Origin: Alterirhizorhabdus solaris
GTDB lineage: Bacteria > Pseudomonadota > Alphaproteobacteria > Sphingomonadales > Sphingomonadaceae
NCBI RefSeq assembly: GCF_007785815.1
Contig: NZ_VNIM01000034.1
Span: 1 to 39,326, forward strand
DNA: 39,326 nucleotides
Direction: 5' to 3'
Of the stretch, positions 25,890 to 33,655 are shown one piece after another. How positions within the stretch are numbered: position 1 is the stretch's first letter; the number at the start of each line of letters is the position of its first letter. Position numbers and translations under genes: made by a program. The notes under the pieces were generated by a model. The model had not been told where the DNA came from, did not search any database, and saw nothing but the letters and a program-made list of their open reading frames with translations.

Positions 25890-28800
25890 ATGTCCGATAC
25901 GCCCGATACCGCCGCCGCCAAAGACTGGCGCAGCACCGTGTTCCTGCCGCAGACCGGCTTTCCGATGAAGGCCGGCCTCGCCGCCAAGGAACCCGGCATC
26001 CTCGCGAAGTGGGCGGCGGACGATCTGTACGGCACGCTGCGCCGGGAACGCGCGGGCCGCGAACGCTTCATCCTCCACGACGGCCCGCCCTACGCCAACG
26101 GCGACATCCACATGGGCCATGCGATGAACAAGGTGCTGAAGGACATCATCGTCCGCTCACAATCCCTGCTCGGCAAGGATGCGCCCTACGTGCCTGGCTG
26201 GGATTGCCATGGCCTGCCGATCGAGTGGAAGGTCGAGGAGCAGTATCGCGCCAAGAAGCTGAACAAGGACGAGGTCGATCCCGTCCAGTTCCGCGCCGAA
26301 TGCCGCGCCTATGCCGAAAAGTGGGTGGACGTGCAGCGCGCGCAGTTCCAGCGGCTGGGCATCATGGGCGACTGGGCCGACCCGTATCTGACGATGAAGT
26401 ACGAGGCGGAGGCCGCGATCGTCGCCGAACTGCTGAAGTTCGCCGAAAGCGGCCAGCTCTATCGCGGCGCCAAGCCGGTGATGTGGTCGCCCGTCGAGAA
26501 GACCGCACTGGCCGAGGCCGAGGTGGAATATGAGGACATCACCTCGACCCAGATCGACGTGGCCTTCGAGATCACGGACTCGCCGATCGAGGCGTTGCGC
26601 GGCGCCTATGCGGTGATCTGGACGACGACGCCGTGGACGATCCCGGTCAATCAGGCTTTGGCCTATGGGCCGGACGTTGAGTATGTGCTGATCGACTTCG
26701 CCGTCCAAGCAGGCGTCGAAGGCAATGATCGCCTCGACACCGAATTAGACACGGGCATTTTGCGTGCCATCTGGGATATGCGTTTTCTCGTCGCATCCTC
26801 ACTAGTTTCAGCATTTGAAGCGCGGGTTCAAAGCTATCTGAAGGGCACTGGCGAGCAGCAAGGCAGTGCATCCCTGACTGCACATGCCAACGTAATACAA
26901 ACCATATCGGGCGACCTCGCCGGCACCGTTGCCCGCCATCCGATGCACGCGCTCGGCGGCTTCTTCGCCCGCCCGCGCCCGTTTCTGCCCGGCGATTTCG
27001 TCACCACCGACGCCGGCACCGGCCTCGTCCACATGGCGCCCGATCATGGCGAGGACGATTTCGACCTGTGCAAGGCCAACGGCCTCGATCCCGTCTTCGC
27101 GGTGGAGGGCGACGGGAAATATCGCGCGGACTGGGCGTGGCTCGGCGGGCAGGGGTCGGTCATCAACCCCAAGTTCAACGCGCCGGACGGCCCGATCTGT
27201 ACCGCGCTGCGCGAGGCGGGCGCGCTGCTCGCCGCCTCCGCCGACTACAGGCACAGCTACCCGCATTCGTGGCGCAGCAAGGCCAAGCTGATCTTCCGCG
27301 CCACCCCACAATGGTTCATCCCGATGGACCGGCCGGTGGGCGTCCCGACGCCGCTCGACGCGGAGAACAGCGGTGCCTCGACTTCGCTCGACATGGGAGA
27401 CGGCGGTGTCTCGACTTCGCTCGACACAAGGGCGAAAGATCACAACGACCATGTGCCGAGCGAAGTCGAGGCACGGAGCGCCACGCCCGGCAGCAACGCC
27501 GCCACCCTGCGCGAAACCGCGCTCGATGCGATCGAACGGACGCGCTGGGTGCCCGAGAAATCGCGCAACCGCATCCACGCGATGGTGGCGGGCCGGCCCG
27601 ACTGGGTGATCTCCCGCCAGCGCGCGTGGGGCGTGCCGATCGCGCTGTACCTCCACCGCGCCACCGGCGAGTATCTGAACGACCCCGCCGTCAACGCCCG
27701 CATCGTCGAGGCCTTCAAGGCCGGCGGCGCGGATGCGTGGTTCACCGCCGATCATCAGGCGCTGCTTGGCGAGGCGTACACCGCCGCCGACTACCAGCCG
27801 GTCAACGACATCCTCGACGTGTGGTTCGACTCGGGCAGCACCCACGCCTTCGTGATCGAGGCGCGCTACGGGGAAGGCACCCGCGCCGACCTCTACCTTG
27901 AAGGGTCGGATCAGCATCGCGGCTGGTTCCAGTCCTCGCTGCTGGAAAGCTGCGGCACGCGCGGGCGCGCGCCCTACGATGCCGTGCTCACCCATGGCTT
28001 CGCGCTCGACGGGCAGGGGCGCAAGATGTCGAAGTCGCTCGGCAACGTCGTCGATCCGCTCAAGATCATCAACGAGAGCGGTGCCGACATCCTGCGGATG
28101 TGGGTCGCCTCGACCGATTATTTCGACGACGTGCGGATCGGCAAGGAGGTGCTGTCCGGCACGTCCGACGCCTATCGCAAGCTGCGCAACACCTTCCGCT
28201 ACCTGCTCGGCGCGCTCGACGGCTTCGATGAGGCGGAACGTATCGACCCTGCCGACATGCCCGAGCTGGAACGCTACGTCCTCCACCTGCTCGCCACGCT
28301 GGACGAGAAGCTGCGTGCGGCGGTGAACGATTTCGAGTTCACCCGCTACGTGACGGAGCTGACCACCTTCGCCAACAACGACCTGTCGGCGTTCTTCTTC
28401 GATATTCGCAAGGACAGCCTGTACTGCGACGCGCCCGACGCCCCCAAGCGCCGCGCCTATCGCACCGTGCTCGACATCCTGTTCCACGCGCTCGTTCGCT
28501 ACGCCGCCCCCATCCTGTGCTTCACCGCCGAGGAGGTGTGGTGCACGCGCTACCCCGATGCGCCCTCCGTCCACCTGCTCGAATGGCCGGAGATCGGCGC
28601 ATGGGCCGATCCGCGCCTGGCCGAAAGCTGGGCCGAGATCCGCGCGCTGCGCCTGATCGTCAGCGGCGAGATCGAGCCGAAGCGGCGCGCCAAGGAGCTC
28701 GGCTCCAGCCTCGAGGCCAAGGTCACGATCGGCCTGGCCGACACGCGCGACCGGCCGCTCGCCAACTCCGCCGATCTGGCGGAGGTGTTCATCGTCTCCG

Positions 28801-28976
28801 ACGTCGGCATCAGCGAGGCGACGCAGCATATGGTGGCGATCGTCCATCGCACCGATTTCCAAAAATGCGGCCGCTGCTGGCGCCACCTGCCCGAGGTGAC
28901 GACCGACGGCGACCTGTGCGATCGCTGCGAGACCGTCGTGGGCCAGGATGCGGCAGGGGCGGTGGCCGTTGGTTGA
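25890..28976 (+). CDS. ileS: Isoleucyl-tRNA synthetase with unusual insertions (1028 aa)
   Basis: IleRS charges tRNA-Ile and edits misactivated valine. Visible are the HIGH-type motif GDIHMGH (His74-His77), the editing domain with WTTTPWTIPVNQALAYG and TDAGTGLVHMAPDHGEDDF, then WVISRQRAWGVPIAL and KMSKS at 712-716. The C-terminal zinc knuckle is CGRCWRHLPEV...CDRCE. The length exceeds the usual 940-970 for bacterial enzymes. The surplus comes from two places. One is residues about 266-345, a GC-poor, Gln/Ser/Thr-rich stretch in the editing domain. The other is about 487-532, encoded by a palindromic repeat and rich in Ser, Thr and Asp. Both keep frame and spare catalytic motifs, so the enzyme is probably active. 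It runs into lspA with a 4-base gap. Confidence 0.95.
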   Translation: MSDTPDTAAAKDWRSTVFLPQTGFPMKAGLAAKEPGILAKWAADDLYGTLRRERAGRERFILHDGPPYANGDIHMGHAMNKVLKDIIVRSQSLLGKDAPYVPGWDCHGLPIEWKVEEQYRAKKLNKDEVDPVQFRAECRAYAEKWVDVQRAQFQRLGIMGDWADPYLTMKYEAEAAIVAELLKFAESGQLYRGAKPVMWSPVEKTALAEAEVEYEDITSTQIDVAFEITDSPIEALRGAYAVIWTTTPWTIPVNQALAYGPDVEYVLIDFAVQAGVEGNDRLDTELDTGILRAIWDMRFLVASSLVSAFEARVQSYLKGTGEQQGSASLTAHANVIQTISGDLAGTVARHPMHALGGFFARPRPFLPGDFVTTDAGTGLVHMAPDHGEDDFDLCKANGLDPVFAVEGDGKYRADWAWLGGQGSVINPKFNAPDGPICTALREAGALLAASADYRHSYPHSWRSKAKLIFRATPQWFIPMDRPVGVPTPLDAENSGASTSLDMGDGGVSTSLDTRAKDHNDHVPSEVEARSATPGSNAATLRETALDAIERTRWVPEKSRNRIHAMVAGRPDWVISRQRAWGVPIALYLHRATGEYLNDPAVNARIVEAFKAGGADAWFTADHQALLGEAYTAADYQPVNDILDVWFDSGSTHAFVIEARYGEGTRADLYLEGSDQHRGWFQSSLLESCGTRGRAPYDAVLTHGFALDGQGRKMSKSLGNVVDPLKIINESGADILRMWVASTDYFDDVRIGKEVLSGTSDAYRKLRNTFRYLLGALDGFDEAERIDPADMPELERYVLHLLATLDEKLRAAVNDFEFTRYVTELTTFANNDLSAFFFDIRKDSLYCDAPDAPKRRAYRTVLDILFHALVRYAAPILCFTAEEVWCTRYPDAPSVHLLEWPEIGAWADPRLAESWAEIRALRLIVSGEIEPKRRAKELGSSLEAKVTIGLADTRDRPLANSADLAEVFIVSDVGISEATQHMVAIVHRTDFQKCGRCWRHLPEVTTDGDLCDRCETVVGQDAAGAVAVG
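26685..26920 (+). other. GC-poor mosaic patch within ileS
   Basis: Base composition drops to roughly half G+C against about two thirds on both sides, with codons rare in this window (TTA, AGT, TTT, ATT). The encoded residues (about 266-345) still include an IleRS-like RFLVASSLVSAFEARV stretch but add segments such as SASLTAHANVIQTIS just before the conserved DLAGTVARHPMHALGG. It may be a gene-conversion patch or an old insertion. Confidence 0.5.
27372..27474. repeat. REP-like palindromic repeat inserted in frame inside ileS
   Basis: Two direct copies of GGTG(C/T)CTCGACTTCGCTCGACA lie at 27372-27393 and 27405-27426, and an inverted copy at 27452-27474 pairs with them. Copy 1 and the inverted copy match over 18 consecutive bases before one mismatch. 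It resembles the intergenic palindromes of sphingomonads. It is translated as about 35 residues (GASTSLDMG, GVSTSLDTR, VPSEVEARS) at a site where other IleRS proteins pass directly from the FIPMDRP region to the LRETALDAIERTRW helix. Confidence 0.75.
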
Positions 28977-28980
28977 GCCG

Positions 28981-29487
28981 ATGCCCCCGCGCCACCGCGC
29001 ACTCGGCTTCGCGATGGCGGGGCTGGTGTTCCTTGCCGACCAGCTGAGCAAGTGGGCGGTGACGCATCCGTTGCGCCTGGAACAGCGCGGCGTGATCGAG
29101 ATCACCGGCTTCTTCAACCTCAAGTGGGTGGAGAATTACGGCGTCTCGATGGGCTTCCTCACCGCCGACAGCGATTTGGGCCGGTGGCTGCTCGTGCTGC
29201 TCACCGCCATCATCGCGATCGGCGTGGTGGTGTGGCTGTGGCGGGAGAGGCAGCGGCCCGATGCGGCGGCGCTCGGCCTCGTTCTCGGTGGCGCGATGGG
29301 GAATATCCTTGATCGGGCGCGCTTCGGCCATGTCGTCGATTTCGCCGACCTGCATTTCGGTGACTGGAGCCCCTTTTTGGTCTTCAATGTGGCGGATGCG
29401 GCGATTACGGTCGGCGTCCTGCTTCTCGTGCTGCGCGCGCTCCTGACGCGCGAGCGAAAAGATCCGGCGGAGAATGTGAATGCGTAA
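28981..29487 (+). CDS. lspA: Prolipoprotein signal peptidase
   Basis: LspA (signal peptidase II) cuts lipoprotein signal peptides at the lipid-modified Cys. Four membrane helices are visible. The catalytic aspartates are Asp111 in GGAMGNILDRARFG and Asp139 in FNVADAAI, and the conserved ADQLSKW lies at 19-25. ATG 28981 gives 168 residues, the usual size. It follows ileS by four bases and overlaps the downstream lipoprotein gene by eight. The window encodes several lipoproteins that it would process. Confidence 0.96.
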   Translation: MPPRHRALGFAMAGLVFLADQLSKWAVTHPLRLEQRGVIEITGFFNLKWVENYGVSMGFLTADSDLGRWLLVLLTAIIAIGVVVWLWRERQRPDAAALGLVLGGAMGNILDRARFGHVVDFADLHFGDWSPFLVFNVADAAITVGVLLLVLRALLTRERKDPAENVNA

Positions 29488-29911
29488 GCTCGTTATCTCA
29501 GGCGTGGCGGCCACCGCCCTGCTCGCGCTCTCCGCCTGCGGCGGCGGCCCCAAGGGCGGCGTCTTCGGTCATGCCGGCAAGGGGCCGGACGAGTTCGCCG
29601 TGCAGCGTCAGGCGCCGCTGGTGATCCCGCCCGATTTCGCGCTCGTGCCGCCGCGCCCCGGTGCCCCCCGCCCGCAGGAGGCGGACAGCTCGACGCAGGC
29701 GCTGCAGGCGATGTTCGGCGGCGCGGCCCCGCGCAGCACCGCCGAGACCGGCGCGATCGACCGCGCCGGCGGCGCGCGCGCGGCCGGCGGCATCCGCTCG
29801 AACGCGGCCGATCCGGCCACCAACGTGGTCGACAAGGGATCGGTCACGCGTGACATCATCGCCGCCCCCACCGGCAACGGGCCGGACGCGACCGTCTCGA
29901 CGCCGCAGTAA
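29480..29911 (+). CDS. DUF3035-type lipoprotein (143 aa)
   Basis: A short signal ends in lipobox LSAC with Cys20, followed by a Gly-rich linker. The core PDEFAVQRQAPLVIPPDFALVPPRPGAPRP is the hallmark of DUF3035, usually found right after lspA in alphaproteobacteria, as here. The rest is low-complexity and probably disordered. The start overlaps lspA by eight bases. Function is unknown; an outer-membrane or periplasmic anchor is inferred from the lipobox. Confidence 0.88.
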   Translation: MRKLVISGVAATALLALSACGGGPKGGVFGHAGKGPDEFAVQRQAPLVIPPDFALVPPRPGAPRPQEADSSTQALQAMFGGAAPRSTAETGAIDRAGGARAAGGIRSNAADPATNVVDKGSVTRDIIAAPTGNGPDATVSTPQ

Positions 29912-29934
29912 GGCGCGCGGCGTTCTGCCCGGTC

Positions 29935-30000
29935 CGCTCATCCCGGGGAGAGGCTGAGCGAAGCCGGCGCCTCGTCTCGACGAACGTGCTCCAAGACGGC
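29935..30000. repeat. Possible degenerate REP-like palindrome downstream of the lipoprotein gene
   Basis: The 166-base gap 29912-30077 contains GGCTGAGCGAAGCCGGCGCC followed by TCGTCTCGACGAACGTGC. These share the GAGCGAAG and CTCGAC words of the ileS-internal repeat in a looser palindrome. The similarity is partial, so it is a weak call. The rest of the gap has no visible gene; a promoter for the ABC operon may lie there but is not clear. Confidence 0.3.
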
Positions 30001-30077
30001 ATTTCGTCGGGATCGATGTCGCCTCGGCAGAAGCGGCGTGGGAGGGAACCGGCGATGAGACGTTGGCATCGCCCCGC

Positions 30078-30998
30078 ATGATCGCCCTTCTCCTCCGCCG
30101 CCTGCTCACCGCGATCCCCACGCTGGCGGCGGTGGTGATCCTCTCGTTCGTGCTGATGCGCCTTGCCCCCGGCGGGCCGTTCGATGGCGAACGCGCGCTC
30201 GATCCCGCCACCCGCGCTGCGCTCACCCATGCCTACGGGCTGGATCTGCCGCTGTGGCATCAGGTGCTGCGCTACCTCGCGCGGCTGGCGCAGGGCGATT
30301 TCGGCCCCTCGCTGGTCTATCGAGACTTCACCGTCACCGATCTGATCGCCAGCGGACTGCCGGTATCGCTTACCCTCGGTGGCCTGGCCCTGCTGCTGGC
30401 GCTGGCGATCGGCCTCGTCGCCGGTGTGGCGGCGGCGACCCGCGCGGGCGGGCGGGCGGATCGCGGGCTGATGATCGCCCTCACGCTTCTCACCGCCCTC
30501 CCCACCTTCGTCACCGGGCCGCTGCTGGTGCTGCTGTTCGCGCTGGCGCTCGGCTGGCTACCCGTCTCCGGCTGGGGCGGCGGTGATCCGGCGCATCTGC
30601 TGCTGCCGGTGGTGGCGCTGGCGCTGCCGGCGGCGGGGGCGATCGGCAAGCTGGTGCGCGCCGGCCTCGCCACCGCGCTCGCGCAGGATCATGTGCGGAC
30701 GGCGCGGGCACGGGGCCTGTCGCCCGTCCGCGTGCTGCTGGTCCACGCGCTGCGCCCGGCGCTGGTGCCGGTGGCGAGCTACCTCGGCCCGGCGGCGGCG
30801 GGGATGCTGACGGGCGCGGTCGTGATCGAGACGGTGTTCGCGCTGCCCGGCCTCGGCCGCCATTTCGTGCAGGGGGCGCTCAACCGGGACTATCCGCTCG
30901 TGCTGGGGGTGGTGACGCTCTACGCCGGGCTGATCGTCCTGTTCAATCTGGCCGCCGACCTGCTCTACGGCTGGCTCGATCCCCGGATGCGGGGATGA
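30078..30998 (+). CDS. Opp/Dpp-type ABC transporter permease, OppB-like (306 aa)
   Basis: This is a membrane subunit of a peptide- or nickel-type importer. The N-terminus MIALLLRRLLTAIPTLAAVVILSFVLMRLAPGGPF is the standard OppB start, followed by GPSLVYRDFTVTDLIASGLPVSLTLG. The cytoplasmic coupling loop is DHVRTARARGLSPVRVLLVHALRPALVP, and ETVFALPGLGRHFVQGALNRDYPLV is the OppB C-terminal signature. Six helices and normal length. ATG 30078 is preferred over the TTG 15 bases earlier because it begins exactly at the conserved N-terminus. It overlaps the OppC-like gene (ATGA). Confidence 0.94.
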   Translation: MIALLLRRLLTAIPTLAAVVILSFVLMRLAPGGPFDGERALDPATRAALTHAYGLDLPLWHQVLRYLARLAQGDFGPSLVYRDFTVTDLIASGLPVSLTLGGLALLLALAIGLVAGVAAATRAGGRADRGLMIALTLLTALPTFVTGPLLVLLFALALGWLPVSGWGGGDPAHLLLPVVALALPAAGAIGKLVRAGLATALAQDHVRTARARGLSPVRVLLVHALRPALVPVASYLGPAAAGMLTGAVVIETVFALPGLGRHFVQGALNRDYPLVLGVVTLYAGLIVLFNLAADLLYGWLDPRMRG

Positions 30999-31726
30999 GG
31001 CGGCTGCCCGCCCTCCTGATCGCCCTGATCCTGCTGGCCGCGCTGCTGCTGCCGCCGATGCTGCCGTGGCGCTACGACATGATCGACTGGGCCGCCGTGC
31101 GCGCGCCTCCGCTGTCGCCGGGGCATCTGCTCGGCACCGATTCGGTCGGGCGCGATCTGCTCGCCCGCGCGCTGGTCGGCACGCGCGTCACGCTGGCGGC
31201 GGCGGGCTGGATCGGCGGGCGGGTGGACGAGGCGATGATGCGCGTGGTCGATGCGCTGTATGCGCTGCCGTTCATGTTCGTGGTGATCCTGCTGATGGTG
31301 CTGTTCGGCCGCTCGATCCTGCTCGTGTTCCTCGGCATCGGCGCGGTCGAGTGGCTGACGATGGCGCGGGTGGTGCGCGGGCAGGTGCTGGGCCTGCGCG
31401 AACGCCCGTTCGTGATCGCCGCGGAGGCCGCGGGCGCCCCCGGCCGCACGATCGTGATCCGCCACCTGCTGCCCAACCTCGCCGGGGTGGCCATCGCCTA
31501 TCTGCTGCTCACCATTCCGCAGGTGGTGATGATCGAAAGCTTCCTCTCCTTCCTCGGCCTCGGCGTGCAGGAGCCGCTGACCTCGCTCGGCATCCTGGTA
31601 AAGGAGGGGGCGGACGACATGGACGTCGCGCCTTATGCATTGCTGCTGCCGGGCGGGCTGCTGGTGACGATTCTCGTGTGTCTCACGATATTGGGCGAGC
31701 GGCTGCGCGACCGTTTCGCCGCATGA
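30995..31726 (+). CDS. Opp/Dpp-type ABC transporter permease, OppC-like, shortened (243 aa)
   Basis: The partner permease has recognisable OppC landmarks: LGTDSVGRDLLARALVGTRVTLA, GGRVDEAMMRVVDALYALPFMFVVILLMVLFG, the coupling loop RPFVIAAEAAGAPGRTIVIRHLLPN, and ESFLSFLGLGVQEPLTSLG. At about residues 62-70 the usual 20-25 residue transmembrane helix between GARISL-type and AGYFGG-type sequences is missing: the protein goes directly from VTLAAAGW to IGGRVDE. The family is usually 270-300 residues. The deletion is in frame and changes the predicted topology, so the transporter may be altered or defective. The gene overlaps both neighbours by four bases. Confidence 0.88.
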   Translation: MRRLPALLIALILLAALLLPPMLPWRYDMIDWAAVRAPPLSPGHLLGTDSVGRDLLARALVGTRVTLAAAGWIGGRVDEAMMRVVDALYALPFMFVVILLMVLFGRSILLVFLGIGAVEWLTMARVVRGQVLGLRERPFVIAAEAAGAPGRTIVIRHLLPNLAGVAIAYLLLTIPQVVMIESFLSFLGLGVQEPLTSLGILVKEGADDMDVAPYALLLPGGLLVTILVCLTILGERLRDRFAA

Positions 31727-33270
31727 CGGTCTACCGCGTCGAAGGCTTGCGGATCGCGGCCGGCGGGCGCGCGATCGTCGACGGGGTAGGGTTCGACATC
31801 GGCGCGGGCGAATGCGTGGCGCTGGTCGGCGCCTCGGGATCGGGCAAGAGCCAGAGCTGTCTTGCGCCCTTCGGCCTGTCTCCGCTGCGCGCGGGCGGAT
31901 CGGCCCGGCTGATGGGCGATGAACTGATCGGTGCGCCTGAGGCCATGCTGCGCCGCGCGCGCGGGCGGCGCGTCGGCTTCGTCTTCCAGCAACCGCTCAC
32001 CGCGCTGACCCCGCACCTGAAGGTCGGCCGCCAGCTGCACGAGGCGTGGCGGCAGGCGGGTGCGCCCCGCCCCTCGCGCGCGGATCTCGCCGCGCTGCTG
32101 GAACGCGTCGGGCTCGATCGCGCCGACGAGCGGCTCGATCAGTATCCGCATCGCCTGTCGGGTGGGCAGCGCCAGCGGGTGATGATCGCCGCCGCCATCG
32201 CCCACCCTCCCGCACTGCTGGTGGCGGACGAGCCGACGACCGCGCTCGACGCCGAGCTGCGCCACGCGGTGCTGGAGATGCTGTCGGGTCTGCGCGCCGA
32301 CGGCCTCGCGCTGCTGCTGGTGAGCCACGATCTGCCCGCCGTCGCACGCCACGCCGACCGCCTCGTCGTGCTGGAGGAAGGCCGCGTCGCAGAGGCTGGA
32401 GAGGCGGCCGCCCTCTTCGCGCACCCGCAGGCCGCGACCACCGCCGCGCTGATCGCCGCCAGCCCGCGACTTGCCGATCCGCCGCCCGCGCTGCCGCCAC
32501 CCGGCCCGCCCTTGCTGGCGGCGGAGGGCGTGACCGTCTCCTTCCCCCGCCCCGGCTGGCGGCGCGCGCGGATCGTGGCGGTGAGCGATGCGTCACTCCA
32601 CGTCGCCGCCGGAGAGGGGCTGGCGATCGTCGGCGGATCGGGGTCGGGCAAGTCCACCTTGGCCCGCGCCATCGCCCGGCTCGGCCCGGTCGATGCCGGA
32701 CGGGTCACGTGGGAGGGCTTGCCGCTGCCCGACCGGGCAAAAATGCGGCCGGCGCACCGGCGGCTGATTCAGCCGGTGTTCCAGGATCCGGTGGCGAGCC
32801 TCGATCCCCAGTGGCGCGTGGTCGATATTATCGCCGAACCGCTGCGCCACCTCCACCCCCATTTGTCCGCCGGCGAACGCCATGCGCGGGTCACGGCCGC
32901 GCTGGACGAGGTGGAGCTTGACGACGCCTTCGCCGATCGCCGCCCGGCCACGCTCTCCGGCGGGCAGGCGCAGCGCGTCGCCATCGCCCGCGCGCTCGTC
33001 ACCGGTCCGCGCCTGCTGCTGCTGGACGAGGCGACCTCGGCGCTGGACGTGCTGGTGGCCGGGCGGATCGTCGCGCTGATCGCCCGGCTCCAGCAGACGC
33101 GCGGGCTGGCGCTGCTGTTCGTCACCCATGACCTCGCCGTCGCGCGCCGGCTGTGCCACCGCATCGCCGTGCTGGAGGCGGGCCGTATCGTGGAGGAGGG
33201 ACCGATCAAAGCGGTGATCGCCGCCCCCGCGCACCCGGCGACGCGGCGCATGGTGGCGGCGAGCGACTGA
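31723..33270 (+). CDS. Tandem ABC ATPase, OppD-OppF fusion (YejF-like, 515 aa)
   Basis: Two complete ABC ATPase domains lie in one chain. Domain 1: Walker A GASGSGKS at 36-43, signature RLSGGQRQR, Walker B LLVADEPTTALD, and SHD switch. Domain 2 (from about residue 265): Walker A GGSGSGKS, signature TLSGGQAQR, Walker B LLLLDEATSALD, and THD switch. The linker is Pro-rich (DPPPALPPPGPP). Such fusions power peptide, microcin C or glutathione-type importers. No substrate-binding protein gene is adjacent. It overlaps the OppC-like gene and closes the operon. Confidence 0.95.
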   Translation: MTVYRVEGLRIAAGGRAIVDGVGFDIGAGECVALVGASGSGKSQSCLAPFGLSPLRAGGSARLMGDELIGAPEAMLRRARGRRVGFVFQQPLTALTPHLKVGRQLHEAWRQAGAPRPSRADLAALLERVGLDRADERLDQYPHRLSGGQRQRVMIAAAIAHPPALLVADEPTTALDAELRHAVLEMLSGLRADGLALLLVSHDLPAVARHADRLVVLEEGRVAEAGEAAALFAHPQAATTAALIAASPRLADPPPALPPPGPPLLAAEGVTVSFPRPGWRRARIVAVSDASLHVAAGEGLAIVGGSGSGKSTLARAIARLGPVDAGRVTWEGLPLPDRAKMRPAHRRLIQPVFQDPVASLDPQWRVVDIIAEPLRHLHPHLSAGERHARVTAALDEVELDDAFADRRPATLSGGQAQRVAIARALVTGPRLLLLDEATSALDVLVAGRIVALIARLQQTRGLALLFVTHDLAVARRLCHRIAVLEAGRIVEEGPIKAVIAAPAHPATRRMVAASD

Positions 33271-33320
33271 ACCGGCAGGGCGCTCGCGCCCCCGAGGACG
33301 GAACCGCACGTCGCCATCAA

Positions 33321-33371
33321 ATGCTTATGGGTCGCATCCCCCCGTTGAAGCTCGGATGCCGGTGCAAGCAT
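33321..33371. repeat. Nested inverted repeat in the 385-base gap after the ABC operon
   Basis: ATGCTT (33321) pairs with AAGCAT (33366) and GCATCC (33334) with GGATGC (33354), giving a two-storey hairpin about 50 bases past the ABC ATPase stop. There is no T run, so it is not a standard terminator. The rest of 33271-33655 includes a second small hairpin (GGTATC-CCCC-GATACC near 33510-33525) and no open frame with coding character. Confidence 0.4.
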
Positions 33372-33655
33372 GGGGCGACAGGCCTTGTCCGGCATCGAGG
33401 ACATCGCTTGGTCACGGCTGGCGACACGACAGAGCTGTCTCTGGTCATCGCCGCCGGGACGGGAACCGCGTGGACAATCGGGTTGCGCCATCGGGTTCGA
33501 TGGGGTGGCGGTATCCCCCGATACCCCATGCAGAGATCGGCCGTTCCCGACTACGGCATGTTCCCGTGCGGCGGACGGCGGCGGACCCTACCGGCGATGA
33601 CGGCGCATCTTGCGAATCATGGCCCACACTGGCCGCAATGGCGCCGAAGCGGCGG

